NCBI RefSeq assembly: GCF_014654615.1
Contig: NZ_BNBB01000001.1
Location: 372,001 to 436,000, forward strand
Reading direction: 5' to 3'
Source of the DNA: Streptosporangium violaceochromogenes
GTDB taxonomy: Bacteria > Actinomycetota > Actinomycetes > Streptosporangiales > Streptosporangiaceae
DNA length: 64,000 bases
In this document: positions 32,311 through 40,698 of the stretch, piece by piece
How the letters are laid out: each line of letters starts with the position of its first letter
How positions within the stretch are numbered: position 1 is the first letter of the stretch
Position numbers and translations under genes: made by a program
Notes under the pieces: model-generated
Told to the model about the DNA's origin: nothing
Seen by the model: only the letters and a program-made list of their open reading frames with translations
Database searches by the model: none

Positions 32311-33285
32311 ATGTCCGAGGCTCCCCTTGTCAAGACCGCCAGTGTCAGCACCGTCAACGGCTCCTGCACCGCCTCCTCCATCCATGGAGCGGTCCTGCCC
32401 CGTGAGCACCTCCACAGCGACCTGCGCTGGGCGGCCGGCATCCCCTCGGACCCCAACCGCTGGCTGGACGAGGAGCAGGCGGTCTCCCGGGAACTCCGCG
32501 ACCTGCGGCGGTCCGACGAGCTCAACCTGGTCGTCGAGCTGAGCTGCATCGGCACCGGCCGTGACGCCTCCGCCCTGTCCAGGGTCTCGGCGTGCAGCCG
32601 GGTGGCCGTGGTCGCGAGCACGGGGTTCTTCGCCGGGCCGTTCACCCCAGCCTGGGCGCTGGAGGCCGACGTGGAGACCCTCACCCGCTACCTGCTGACC
32701 GAGATCAACGACGGCCTGGACGGCACCGGCGCCCGGCCCGGCGTGATCGGCGAGATCGGCGCGTGGGACGAGGAGCCGACCGCGGCGGAGGAACGCTGCG
32801 CCAGAGCCGCCGCCAGAGCCGCCCTGTCCTCGGGCCTGCCCGTGGCCGTTCACCACCGAGGCGGCCTGCCCCTGCTGGAGATCCTCCTCGACGAGGGCCT
32901 GCCCGCCCACCGCGTCAGCGTCGCCGACACCGGCGCCGACCCCCTCCTCGCGCGCAAGGTCGTCGAGTCGGGCGGCCACGTCTGCCTCACCTCCCTGGGC
33001 GCGGACCGGCTGCGTGACGCGCTGGGCCTCATCGAGGCCGGCCACGCCCACCGGCTGCTGCTCAGCAGCGGCCTGTCCCGGGTCTCCGAGATCGAGCGGT
33101 ACGGCGGCGCCGGCTACGGCCACCTGTTCCGCACCTTCCTGCCCCGGCTGCGCGAGGCCGGGGTCGGGGAGGGAACCATCCGGGCGATCGTCCACGACAA
33201 CGCCCTCGGCTGGCTGACCTGCACCGAGCGGTACACCCCCGCCCCCGAGCGGATCCCGGCCGGCCGGCCCGCCGGCGGGTTCTGA
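32311..33285 (+). CDS. Phosphotriesterase-family protein with altered metal site
   Basis: Protein of 324 aa with the amidohydrolase TIM-barrel order of the phosphotriesterase family: LPREHLHSDLRW, VVELSCIGTGRD, VVASTGFFAGPF, GVIGEIGAWD, LPVAVHHRGG, HRVSVADTGAD, HLFRTFLPRLREAG. Several metal ligands differ: the HxH motif reads REHLH, the bridging residue is the Glu of GEIG (used by some lactonase-like members), the position of the third His reads VADTG, and the final Asp position reads SSGLS. Either the active site is rearranged or the protein has lost hydrolase activity. Tail to tail with soxR, two bases apart. Confidence 0.8.
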   Translation: MSEAPLVKTASVSTVNGSCTASSIHGAVLPREHLHSDLRWAAGIPSDPNRWLDEEQAVSRELRDLRRSDELNLVVELSCIGTGRDASALSRVSACSRVAVVASTGFFAGPFTPAWALEADVETLTRYLLTEINDGLDGTGARPGVIGEIGAWDEEPTAAEERCARAAARAALSSGLPVAVHHRGGLPLLEILLDEGLPAHRVSVADTGADPLLARKVVESGGHVCLTSLGADRLRDALGLIEAGHAHRLLLSSGLSRVSEIERYGGAGYGHLFRTFLPRLREAGVGEGTIRAIVHDNALGWLTCTERYTPAPERIPAGRPAGGF

Positions 33286-33286
33286 C

Positions 33287-33787
33287 CTAGAGCACCCCGG
33301 CTCCCCCCGCGGGGCCGGCGGCACCGGGACCGCCGGAACGCTCACGCGGGGGAAGCATCAGACGCGACCCCGGCCCCCTGTTCGCCGCCGCGTCGCCGGG
33401 GTTGGCCAGCGCGCAGCGGTCCAGGGAGAGGCACCCGCAGCCGATGCACTCGGTCAGACCGTCACGGAGCCGCTCAAGCTGCCTGATCCGGTCCTCCAGC
33501 TCACTCCGCCACACCGTCGACAGCCGCGTCCAGTCCTCGACGGTGGGTGTGCGCTCGTCCGGAAGCGCCGACAGCGCCTCCTTGATCGCCTTGAGGGGGA
33601 TCCCCACCCGCTGCGCGACCCGGATGAACGCCACCCTGCGCAGCACGTCGCGGGCGAAGCGACGCTGGTTGCCGGCCGTACGCCGGCTGCGGATCAGGCC
33701 CTTGGCCTCGTAGAAGTGCAGGGCGGAGACCGCGACTCCGCTTCTGGCGGCGAGCCGGCCGACGCTTATCTCCCGATCGCTGGGCAC
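33287..33787 (-). CDS. soxR: Redox-sensing regulator SoxR
   Basis: MerR-family regulator of 166 aa. N-terminal winged helix (ISVGRLAARSGVAVSALHFYEAKGLIRSRRTAGNQRRFARDVLRRVAFIRVAQRVG), a long dimer helix, and the [2Fe-2S] motif CIGCGCLSLDRC (C-x2-C-x-C-x5-C) near residue 117. In actinomycetes SoxR responds to redox-active metabolites and usually controls a small set of oxidoreductase or transporter genes. A Gly/Pro/Ala-rich tail follows. No obvious SoxR box was found next to it. Confidence 0.93.
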   Translation of the reverse strand: MPSDREISVGRLAARSGVAVSALHFYEAKGLIRSRRTAGNQRRFARDVLRRVAFIRVAQRVGIPLKAIKEALSALPDERTPTVEDWTRLSTVWRSELEDRIRQLERLRDGLTECIGCGCLSLDRCALANPGDAAANRGPGSRLMLPPRERSGGPGAAGPAGGAGVL

Positions 33788-33815
33788 GGCTTCACACTAG
33801 CCCGGCCCCGGCACC

Positions 33816-34061
33816 TCAGTACTCCACCTCCCAGCGGTGGGGGCCCAGGACGTAGGAGGCCCCCTCGGCCCGCAGCCAGCCGGCGCGGGTGAGTGTGTCG
33901 AGGCTGTGCCGTACCGTCTCCTCGGGAAGGGAACCGGCGTGGACCACCCGCTCCAGGGTGGCGGTCCCACCGGCCACCACGAGCCCCGCCACGGCCTCGT
34001 AGACACGGACGTCGGCGTCCGACAGCGCCTGCACGTCGGGGGGTTCCCCGCTCATCTCCAT
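33816..34061 (-). CDS. Small winged-helix-like protein
   Basis: Protein of 81 aa. ATG 34061 follows AGGAGA; a second ATG lies two codons in. The chain DADVRVYEAVAGLVVAGGTATLERVVHAGSLPEETVRHSLDTLTRAGWLRAEGASYVLGPHRWEVEY reads as a compact winged helix (three helices and a beta wing). It could be a small DNA-binding regulator; the target is unknown. Confidence 0.7.
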   Translation of the reverse strand: MEMSGEPPDVQALSDADVRVYEAVAGLVVAGGTATLERVVHAGSLPEETVRHSLDTLTRAGWLRAEGASYVLGPHRWEVEY

Positions 34062-34205
34062 CCCCGTCTCTCCTCTCTCTGTCCCCGTGGTCCCCGTCGT
34101 CCCCCGCCTTCGGGCGCCCCGTGCCCGTCCCGCCCCCGGGTCGCGTCCGGCCCCGCGCCCTCCCTCCCCCCGGCGCCCTCCGGCCCACGGCGCTCCCGCC
34201 CGCGG

Positions 34206-34427
34206 CTAACGGCGGCGCGCGCCGTCACGGAGCCGTCCGGGGTCGACGTCCCGCTCGGGGTGGCGGCGCAGATACTCCTGCTCCAGCTCCCGCGTCCGGA
34301 CGGTGTGGTTGGCGAGTGCCTCGCCGGAGCCGTGCAGGAGCGTTTCGGTGCGGGTGGCGTGCAGGTGCCGCAGCTCACGCAGCAGATCTTCCTCGGTCAG
34401 ATCACGTGGATCGATTCCCATTGTCAT
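34206..34427 (-). CDS. DUF6158 protein
   Basis: Protein of 73 aa (71 if the second ATG at 34421 is used). Sequence GIDPRDLTEEDLLRELRHLHATRTETLLHGSGEALANHTVRTRELEQEYLRRHPERDVDPGRLRDGARR matches DUF6158, a helical actinobacterial family of unknown function. Charged, no membrane segment. Divergent from the LysR gene. Confidence 0.82.
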   Translation of the reverse strand: MTMGIDPRDLTEEDLLRELRHLHATRTETLLHGSGEALANHTVRTRELEQEYLRRHPERDVDPGRLRDGARRR

Positions 34428-34508
34428 GAGGACTCGACTACCCCGTCTCGGCCGCGCCTCACTTCCCCGTTTCCCCTCCCCCAATGTCCATTTGGAACGA
34501 TTCCACGA

Positions 34509-34535
34509 AAATGAGTCAAATTTCATGACTCATTT
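34509..34535. promoter_or_regulatory. Inverted repeat upstream of lysR-type gene
   Basis: AAATGAGTCA and TGACTCATTT, a perfect 10-bp inverted repeat with a 7-base AT-rich centre, 39 bases before the LysR ATG, in an AT-rich island. Candidate autoregulatory LysR site. CATTTGGA also occurs at both ends of the region. Confidence 0.55.
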
Positions 34536-34573
34536 GGATTGCGGGCATAACGTCATAGCCTTACCTTCCCGGT

Positions 34574-35533
34574 ATGGATCTAGAGCTCCGACACCTGAGG
34601 ATCGTGCGCGCGGTCGCCGAGGCCGGGAGCGTCACCAAGGCCGCCAGCCACCTCGGGCTGGCCCAGCCCGCGCTCACCGCGCAGCTCAAACGGATCGAAC
34701 GCGTCCTGGGGGGCGCCCTCTTCGACCGCGACCACAACGGCGCGCGCCCCACGCCTCTGGGGGAACTGGTGCTGTCCCGGGCGATGGTTCTGCTGCCGGC
34801 GGCCCGGGAGCTGCAGGAGGAGGCGGTCCGGTTCGCCAACGCGAGCGGCGCCGTCCCCCGGTACCGGCTGGGCGCCACCAACGGCCCCATCCTGGGCGGT
34901 CTGGTCGACCGGCTCGCCACGGCGCTGCCCTCGACACCGGTGAGTACCCACACCTCCTGGTCCGCCAAGGAACTCACCACGATGGTCATGATGGGCCGGA
35001 TCGACTTCGCCCTCATCGGCACCTGCGGGGAGAGCTCCCCGCCGATGGAGGGGCCGGTGATCTGGCTGACCGTGGGCATGGACCCGGTCTTCGTCCTGCT
35101 CGGCGAGGACCACGCCCTGGCCGGGAGGAAAGAGGTGACACTCGCGGAACTGTCCGGCGAGAGATGGGCGGTCACCCCCGGCGACAGCTGTTTCGGCGAC
35201 TGTTTCGCCACGGCGTGCGCCCGGGCGGGCTTCACCCCCCAGACCATTTACGAAACCGACGTGGCCACCTGCATGCATCTGGCGAAAGTCGGTCGCGCGG
35301 CGGTACTGTGCCAGGCAACGTTCCAACCGGCGCCGGGGGTGACGATGGTGCCGCTCGCCGGGGCGCCGCTGCGATGGCGGCAGCTCCTCGGCTGGCATCC
35401 GGAGGGTCCCTGCGCCCGGGCCGCGACATCGATCGTCGAGCACGCGAAAGCCGCGCACGCCGACGCCGTACGGCAGAGCGCGTGTTACACCGCCTGGCTG
35501 ACGGAGAACCCTCGATTTGGAACCTCGCCATAA
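34574..35533 (+). CDS. LysR-family regulator
   Basis: Protein of 319 aa. N-terminal helix-turn-helix LRHLRIVRAVAEAGSVTKAASHLGLAQPALTAQLKRIERVLGGALFDRD (residues ~5-54) and a periplasmic-binding-like effector domain. Several cysteines in the effector domain (GDSCFGDCFATACARAG, ATCMHL, VLCQATF) are unusual and might respond to oxidants. It is co-directional with a secreted protease gene 82 bases on, which may be its target. Confidence 0.88.
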   Translation: MDLELRHLRIVRAVAEAGSVTKAASHLGLAQPALTAQLKRIERVLGGALFDRDHNGARPTPLGELVLSRAMVLLPAARELQEEAVRFANASGAVPRYRLGATNGPILGGLVDRLATALPSTPVSTHTSWSAKELTTMVMMGRIDFALIGTCGESSPPMEGPVIWLTVGMDPVFVLLGEDHALAGRKEVTLAELSGERWAVTPGDSCFGDCFATACARAGFTPQTIYETDVATCMHLAKVGRAAVLCQATFQPAPGVTMVPLAGAPLRWRQLLGWHPEGPCARAATSIVEHAKAAHADAVRQSACYTAWLTENPRFGTSP

Positions 35534-35565
35534 CGCGGCGATAGGGGGCATTTAATAGGACCGCG

Positions 35566-35608
35566 CCTCGTGTGGGGGTCGTAATTTGACCACACCCCCC
35601 ACACGAGG
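35566..35608 (+). promoter_or_regulatory. Hairpin covering the protease ribosome site
   Basis: CCTCGTGTGGGGG (35566-35578) pairs perfectly with CCCCCACACGAGG (35596-35608), 13 bp, with a 17-base AT-rich loop. The right arm includes most of the Shine-Dalgarno GAGGAG (35605-35610) of the protease gene, so the hairpin could hold translation down or be a DNA operator. Confidence 0.6.
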
Positions 35609-35615
35609 AGAAAAG

Positions 35616-37121
35616 ATGCTCCGCAAAAGTGCCGTAACAGCGGGCCTAGGGCTCGCTCTGGCGCTGGCCGCCCCCGCTGCCGCCCAGGCCGGCCCCGGTG
35701 GTGGAACCCCCCCATCCGCGTTCGCCCAGGCCCGGACGCAGGCGGCGGCGGCCGCCAAGCCGGCGCCCGCCATGATCACCGCCATGAAGCGCGATCTGGG
35801 GATCACCGCCGAGCAGGCCACGACCCGCCTGATCAACGAGGCGGCCGCGGCCAAGGTCGCCCCGCTGCTACGCGGGCAACTCGGCGAGAAGTTCGGCGGC
35901 GCCTGGGTCGCCGGTTCCACCTCCGGCCTCGTGGTCGCCACCAACGACTCGACGAAGGTCACCGCGATCCTCCGGGCGGGCGTCGAGGCCAAGCTCGTCA
36001 AGAACTCGCTGGCGACCCTGGAGGCGGCGAGGAGCCGGCTCGACGCCGTCCCCAGCGTGCCCAAGGGCGTGCCCTCCTGGTACGTCGACGTCCAGAGCAA
36101 CAGCGTGGTCGTCCGCGCCAAGGACGCCGCCGACGCCGAGGCGTTCGTGAAGGCCGGGGGCGTCGACAAGTCCCTGGTCCGGGTGGAGCTCTCCAACGAA
36201 AACCCGCGGCCCCTCTACGAGGTCCGCGGCGGTGACGCCTACTACATCGCCAACCGCGCCCGCTGCTCGGTTGGCTTCTCCGTCACCCGGGGCTCCCAGG
36301 GCGGCTTCGCCAGCGCGGGCCACTGCGGCAACGTCGGCGACCCCACCACCGGCTCCAATGGCGTCGACCAGGGCACCTTCCAGGGCTCCTCCTTCCCGGG
36401 CAACGACTACTCCTGGGTCGCGGTCAACTCCGGCTGGACCCCCTCCGGCGTCGTGAACGGCTACAGCAACGGCATCGTCCCGGTCGGCGGCTCCGCCGAC
36501 GCGCCGGTGGGCTCGTCGGTCTGCCGGGCCGGTTCGACCACCGGCTGGCACTGCGGCACCGTCCAGGCCCGCAACGCCAGCGTCACCTACCCCGAGGGCA
36601 CCATCACCGGCCTGGGCCGCACCAGCGTGTGCGCCGAGCCCGGTGACTCCGGCGGTTCCTACATCTCCGGCGACCAGGCCCAGGGCGTCACCTCCGGCGG
36701 TTCGGGCGACTGCACCTACGGCGGCACGACCTACTTCCAGCCGATCAACGAGATCCTGCAGGTCTACGGCCTCAGCCTGGTCACCGACGGCGGCGGCAAC
36801 CCGCCCGCCGGCGGCTGCTCCAGCTACCAGAGCGCCTACAGCGGCTCGCTGACCTCGGGCCAGAGCGGCTACCAGCCGAGCAGCGGCGGCTACAGCGCCC
36901 GCGCGGGCGCTCAGCGCGTCTGCCTGGAGGGCCCGGCCGGCTCGGACTTCGACGTCTACCTCCAGAAGCTGAACGGCTCGACCTGGACCGACGTCGCCAG
37001 CGGGACCACCGCCAACCCCAACGAGTCCCTGACCTACAACGGCGGCGCCGGCACCTACCGTGTCCGCGTCCTCTCCTACAGCGGTTCGGGCTCCTACACC
37101 CTGGGTGTGACCAAGCCGTAA
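35616..37121 (+). CDS. Secreted serine protease, streptogrisin/alpha-lytic type
   Basis: Preproprotein of 501 aa; ATG 35616 follows GAGGAG. Signal peptide (KSAVTAGLGLALALAAPAAAQAG), pro-region of ~160 residues typical of alpha-lytic-type proteases (IDVVVR-like YVDVQSNSVVVRAKDAADAEAFVKAGG at its end), then a chymotrypsin-fold domain with catalytic His in GFASAGHCGNVGD, Asp in GNDYSWVAV and Ser in EPGDSGGSYISG; substrate pocket near GVTSGGSGDC. After a Gly/Pro linker comes a C-terminal ~100-residue PPC-type beta domain (RVCLEGPAGSDFDVYLQKL...GTYRVRVLSYSGSGSYTLGV). The PPC domain may be cleaved off or bind polymer. Exported, autoprocessing. Confidence 0.95.
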   Translation: MLRKSAVTAGLGLALALAAPAAAQAGPGGGTPPSAFAQARTQAAAAAKPAPAMITAMKRDLGITAEQATTRLINEAAAAKVAPLLRGQLGEKFGGAWVAGSTSGLVVATNDSTKVTAILRAGVEAKLVKNSLATLEAARSRLDAVPSVPKGVPSWYVDVQSNSVVVRAKDAADAEAFVKAGGVDKSLVRVELSNENPRPLYEVRGGDAYYIANRARCSVGFSVTRGSQGGFASAGHCGNVGDPTTGSNGVDQGTFQGSSFPGNDYSWVAVNSGWTPSGVVNGYSNGIVPVGGSADAPVGSSVCRAGSTTGWHCGTVQARNASVTYPEGTITGLGRTSVCAEPGDSGGSYISGDQAQGVTSGGSGDCTYGGTTYFQPINEILQVYGLSLVTDGGGNPPAGGCSSYQSAYSGSLTSGQSGYQPSSGGYSARAGAQRVCLEGPAGSDFDVYLQKLNGSTWTDVASGTTANPNESLTYNGGAGTYRVRVLSYSGSGSYTLGVTKP

Positions 37122-37238
37122 CAGTCCGGCACGAGCCGTCGTGAGCGCACCCCGGCGCCGCCGTCCCCGGCAGGGCGGCGGCGCCGGTGTTGCCCGGAAG
37201 CCGGGTTCCCGCGTCCGGGCGTCGAGAACAATGGACGC

Positions 37239-38705
37239 ATGAGCGAGCTTGTGACGCTGTGCGAGGGCACGGTGCTGACGCATCTGGTCACCCGCGCCGA
37301 GCTGGAGGCCGGTGCACTGGAGGCCTCCGACGACCTGCGGCTGTGGGCGCGGCTGGCCGACCGCGGCGGACTGCCACTGGCCGGGGGCGGACGGGTGCGC
37401 ACCGCGGTCGACGAGGGTGGGCCGCGGCTGACCGGCCCGACCGGCTGGCTGGCGGGGGTGGAGCCGCAGGAGGTGATCGCGCTGCGCCTGCGCGGCGGCG
37501 AACTGGAGCTGTCGGCCACGACACTGACCGGTTTCTCCGCCGAACGGGCGATGCTGGTCACCCAGGAGTTCGCCGAGCGGGCCCTGGACGCCCTGCGCGC
37601 CTTCGCCGAGGGGCTGGAGCCCGCCCCCGGCGCCCCGATCGACGTCGTGGTCGTGGACCTGCTGACGAAGGCCCCCGGCACCTTCGCCGACCCGCTGCCG
37701 CCGCTGGCCCCGCTGCTGCGGGAGGCCTCCCTTGAGGTACGGGGCGGCCGTGTCGGCATCGTGGGCGCGCCGTGGGACATCGCGTCGGTCGCCGGCCTGG
37801 CGCCGCTCGACGTGGTCAGGCTGGCCCTGGTGCGCAGCGCCCTGCGTACCTACGACGGGCACGCCGACCTGTCCCGGGCGATCGGCCTGCTGTCCCGGTC
37901 GGAGCCGGTGCTGGAGAGGATCGCCGACGAGGTGGAGCGCGAGCCGCTCGCCCCCGCCCTGATCGCGGCGCTCCCGCGCACCGAACCGGCGGCCCTGTTG
38001 CTGATCGCCCGGTCGGCCGAGGGCGAGGGGCGGTCGTTCGAGGCGTCGGGGATCATCGCCGAGGTGCTCTCCGCCGCACCGGGAACGGCCCCCGCCGAGC
38101 GGGACGCCGCCGAATACGCCGCGTGCCGTACCGCCCCCGGCGACCCGTTGCCCACGCGGGCGGCGCACCTGTTCCGCCAGCTGCTCGTCTACGGCCGCCG
38201 CCCGGCCCGCCGCCGTCTGGTCGACGACCTGGTGGCGCTGAGCGTCCGGGTGGCCGAGCCCGCCCTGGCCGATCTGGCGCTCTTCGAGAACGACGTCGTC
38301 GGCGAGTTCCTGAGCGCCCGGAGCGAGTGGCTGCGCGATGACGAGGCGGAGCTGCTGGAGTCCTGGCGCAGGACGCCGTTGCGGCTGTGGGAGGTGACCG
38401 GCGTCGCCGGCGACGAGATCACCCTGCGCGGGGCGGCGCCCGGCGACGGCGAGACGGTCAGGCTGGCCGACGAACTGCTTCCCCGCCAGGCCCTGCCCGG
38501 CGACCTGATGCTGACCAGGCTGCTGGACGACGGCACCGGCCCGCGCGTGTTCGGCCACCCGTTCAAGGTCGACCCGGCCCGCCGGGACGAGATGCTCGCC
38601 CTGCTCACCGACCCCGTCGACCCCTACGCGGTGGCCGCCTTCTTCAGGCGGGTCGCGCCGCCGCCCGGCGCGGCACCGGGCGGCGGCCGACGACCCGCAC
38701 GATGA
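37239..38705 (+). CDS. Large protein, unrecognised
   Basis: Protein of 488 aa, cytoplasmic and Leu/Ala/Arg-rich, with no signal peptide or membrane helix. A middle region of helical repeats (LARSAEGEGRSFEASGIIAEVLSAAPG; RAAHLFRQLLVYGRRPARRRLVDDLVALS) leads to a C-terminal part (DEAELLESWRRTPLRLWEVTGVAGDEITLRGAAPGDGETVRLADELLPRQALPGDLMLTRLL) like the region that precedes SEC-C metal-binding tails in other actinobacterial proteins. The tail here lacks the Cys cluster. Function unknown. Confidence 0.7.
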   Translation: MSELVTLCEGTVLTHLVTRAELEAGALEASDDLRLWARLADRGGLPLAGGGRVRTAVDEGGPRLTGPTGWLAGVEPQEVIALRLRGGELELSATTLTGFSAERAMLVTQEFAERALDALRAFAEGLEPAPGAPIDVVVVDLLTKAPGTFADPLPPLAPLLREASLEVRGGRVGIVGAPWDIASVAGLAPLDVVRLALVRSALRTYDGHADLSRAIGLLSRSEPVLERIADEVEREPLAPALIAALPRTEPAALLLIARSAEGEGRSFEASGIIAEVLSAAPGTAPAERDAAEYAACRTAPGDPLPTRAAHLFRQLLVYGRRPARRRLVDDLVALSVRVAEPALADLALFENDVVGEFLSARSEWLRDDEAELLESWRRTPLRLWEVTGVAGDEITLRGAAPGDGETVRLADELLPRQALPGDLMLTRLLDDGTGPRVFGHPFKVDPARRDEMLALLTDPVDPYAVAAFFRRVAPPPGAAPGGGRRPAR

Positions 38706-38717
38706 GCGGAAAGGCGC

Positions 38718-38930
38718 TCAGTAGCCGTAGCCGCGCCACCGGTAGCAGGCCGCCCGTTTCCGTGGGTTGTCGTACTTCCAGCAGGGTTTGGCCAGGAAGC
38801 CGTGAGGTGAGGAGACGGTACTCCGCGGCGTGGTGTCCGCCGCGGCGGGCTGCGCCGACGTCGTCGCAGGGATGAGGAGAGCGGAGGCCACCATCGCACC
38901 GGCGGCGAGAACGTTCCTGAACTCGATCAT
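38718..38930 (-). CDS. Small secreted protein
   Basis: Protein of 70 aa: signal peptide (VLAAGAMVASALLIPATTSA) and a ~45-residue mature chain ending FLAKPCWKYDNPRKRAACYRWRGYGY, with two cysteines and a basic, aromatic C-terminus. Small cationic secreted peptides of this kind occur in actinomycetes; an antimicrobial or wall-binding role is only a guess. Convergent with the preceding gene, 12 bases between stops. Confidence 0.7.
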   Translation of the reverse strand: MIEFRNVLAAGAMVASALLIPATTSAQPAAADTTPRSTVSSPHGFLAKPCWKYDNPRKRAACYRWRGYGY

Positions 38931-39352
38931 GAAAAATCACTCCATGCCGAATCGGTCGCGCCCCGGGCGACCCCCGGAGCGAGAACGCCGCACCGGTGTC
39001 GCGGACGAGACCGGAACGGCGTGCCAACTGCTTTCCACGTTAGTCCGGAAAACGTTTCCCGGTCATTCCAGAAAGGCCAAAGGCATTAATCCGACAGGGT
39101 TACCATGAGGCGTCCGGCGCGAATACGGAGAGAGACGATCGACCACCTTCGGTGATGACGGCCCGCGGAAAGCCCTCCCTCTCCCCGGCCGGGACGGCGT
39201 AAAGCGTCCCTCGGGAAAGCGGCGGGGAAAAAAGGCGGTGAATCGCGTTTGACCTCCGCCCTCCGGGGAGCGAGGCCCGCGCCCGGCCGCGGCCACCACC
39301 GCCTTCCTCACGGCCTCCTCCACGATCTCCTTCGCGGCGGCTCCGGCGGACC
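38931..39352. other. Intergenic region, no gene seen
   Basis: About 420 bases with reduced coding signal. Several open frames exist but have no ribosome site or recognisable product. It may include eroded 5' sequence of the DUF6766 relic that follows. Confidence 0.5.
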
Positions 39353-39567
39353 GGCCGCGCCCGGCGGCTCTCCGAGGGCGGGGCGACGGCCTCCTGGGGT
39401 CAGTACGTCCTCTCCTCCGACTTCGCGGGGACGTCGCGGAGAACCGGCGGTCGGAGTACCTGCAGTTTCTGCTGTCCATCCTCTTCACGATCTGGCTGGT
39501 GCAGCGGGGATCGCCGGAGTCCAAGCCCGTCGGCACCTCCCACGGAGAGACCTCCGTCGAGGACTGA
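39353..39567 (+). pseudogene. DUF6766 relic, truncated and frameshifted
   Basis: Two frames join to give the C-terminal end of DUF6766: first LSEGGATASWGQYVLSSDFA (39368-39427), then after a one-base shift at the GCGGGG run GDVAENRRSEYLQF, LLSILFTIWLVQRGSPESKP and a short tail ending at TGA 39567. In intact relatives these form one continuous stretch ahead of and including the second membrane helix. The N-terminal membrane helix is not found upstream. The gene appears dead. Confidence 0.75.
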
Positions 39568-39806
39568 GGTCCGGTGTTCCCGGTGATTCCGGCGTCCCGG
39601 CGTCGTCGCCGACCGGGAGGCGCCGACCGGGAGGCTGCGGCGAACGGCCTGCGGCTTCCTCTGGTTTAACCGGTTTCGCCCCATTCAGTCGCACGAGCGG
39701 GACGGACGGAGGGGCCACGGGGTATCGACAGGACCGGAATTGCGATTAATGATCGCTGGTAATTGGGGCCGCCACCCCCGGCAACGCCCCCGAGCAAGGA
39801 GATCAC
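39568..39806. other. Intergenic region, no gene seen
   Basis: GC-rich spacer between the DUF6766 relic and the DUF6221 gene, with only the AAGGAG ribosome site of the latter recognisable. Confidence 0.5.
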
Positions 39807-40202
39807 GTGACCGCCGACCCCACCGACCCCACCGAGATCGCCACCTGGTTGCTCACCACCATCAGACGCGAGGTCGCCGGGGCCGAAGCCCTCGCCCAGG
39901 AGACCGACCTCGTCACCGCCCTTGGGGAAAGGACCCTGGGCCCCGGAGGAGGAGAGAGGTTCATCGAGCACATCCGCTCCAACAGCGAGGCGAAGATCAA
40001 GATCGTCGAGATGTTCAACAGGAACCGCGCCGTCATCGACGAACTGGAGAGCCGCATCCGGGCGGGCGCGAGCCTGTCGGGCCGCGACGCCCAGCTGCTG
40101 GCCGCCGCCGTCATCCGTGACGAGGCGCTGGCCGAGGCGGTCGCGGAGACCGCCCACGGCTACCGCTTCCGCCCCGGCTGGCGAGAGGAGTGGAGACCGT
40201 GA
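39807..40202 (+). CDS. DUF6221 protein
   Basis: Protein of 131 aa, GTG start after AAGGAGATCAC. Helical, charged: IATWLLTTIRREVAGAEALAQ, ERFIEHIRSNSEAKIKIVEMF, RNRAVIDELESRIR, AAVIRDEALAEAVAETAHGYRFRPGWREEWRP. The closing H-x-RPGWxxEWRP is the family hallmark, often linked with phage or mobile cargo genes in actinomycetes. Function unknown. A strong hairpin follows. Confidence 0.82.
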   Translation: MTADPTDPTEIATWLLTTIRREVAGAEALAQETDLVTALGERTLGPGGGERFIEHIRSNSEAKIKIVEMFNRNRAVIDELESRIRAGASLSGRDAQLLAAAVIRDEALAEAVAETAHGYRFRPGWREEWRP

Positions 40203-40214
40203 GCGGTGTCCGCC

Positions 40215-40247
40215 CCGTGGCCCGGCCGCCTTACGGCCGGGCCACGG
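40215..40247. terminator. Hairpin, 14-bp perfect stem
   Basis: CCGTGGCCCGGCCG and its exact complement with a CCTTA loop, 13 bases after the DUF6221 stop and between convergent genes. Confidence 0.78.
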
Positions 40248-40320
40248 TCACGCCGGGAAGTGGCCCCCGGAAGCGGCCGCGGAAGCCGCCGGGCGGGCCG
40301 CCGCGAGCGGCCGGGAGCCG

Positions 40321-40698
40321 TCAGGAGAAGGCGTAGCACTCGACCTCGGCCCGCCGGCGGCCCAGGCCGTCCTCCACCGCCTCCTTCACGCACCGGCGCT
40401 CGGCCGGGGCGAGCTCCAGCTCACCGCACACGGTGACGCCCGAGTAGGTACGGCAGTCCAGGTCCGGGTTCTCCGCCCCCACCCGATAACGGGCCCTGAC
40501 CGTGGCCCGGCACTCGGCGCGCAGGGCCGCGGTGTCGGCATAGCGGCACTGGCTGAGGAGTGTTTCGTACTGCTCCTCGCTGACCGTTGTCTCGTTGACC
40601 GGCTTGACCTCCCCGCCGGCGGCCCGCGCCGCGGAAACGACGGCGGGCCCGGCCGCGCCCACGGTGAGTAGCACCACGGCGGCAACGATCCATCTCAT
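40321..40698 (-). CDS. Secreted six-cysteine protein
   Basis: Protein of 125 aa: signal peptide (IVAAVVLLTVGAAGPAVVSAARA) and a mature chain with exactly six cysteines (LLSQCRYA, RAECRAT, LDCRTY, TVCGEL, ERRCVKE, EVECYAF), enough for three disulfides. No family recognised. Even cysteine spacing and small size suggest a stable exported fold. Confidence 0.72.
   Translation of the reverse strand: MRWIVAAVVLLTVGAAGPAVVSAARAAGGEVKPVNETTVSEEQYETLLSQCRYADTAALRAECRATVRARYRVGAENPDLDCRTYSGVTVCGELELAPAERRCVKEAVEDGLGRRRAEVECYAFS

Noticed and set aside
35868-38558. Long minus-strand open frame (about 900 codons)
   Set aside because: Antisense of the protease and of the 37239 gene, which have signal peptide, catalytic triad and ribosome sites on the plus strand.
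39249-39749. Plus-strand open frame across the DUF6766 relic
   Set aside because: Different frame from both relic halves; no family match and no ribosome site.
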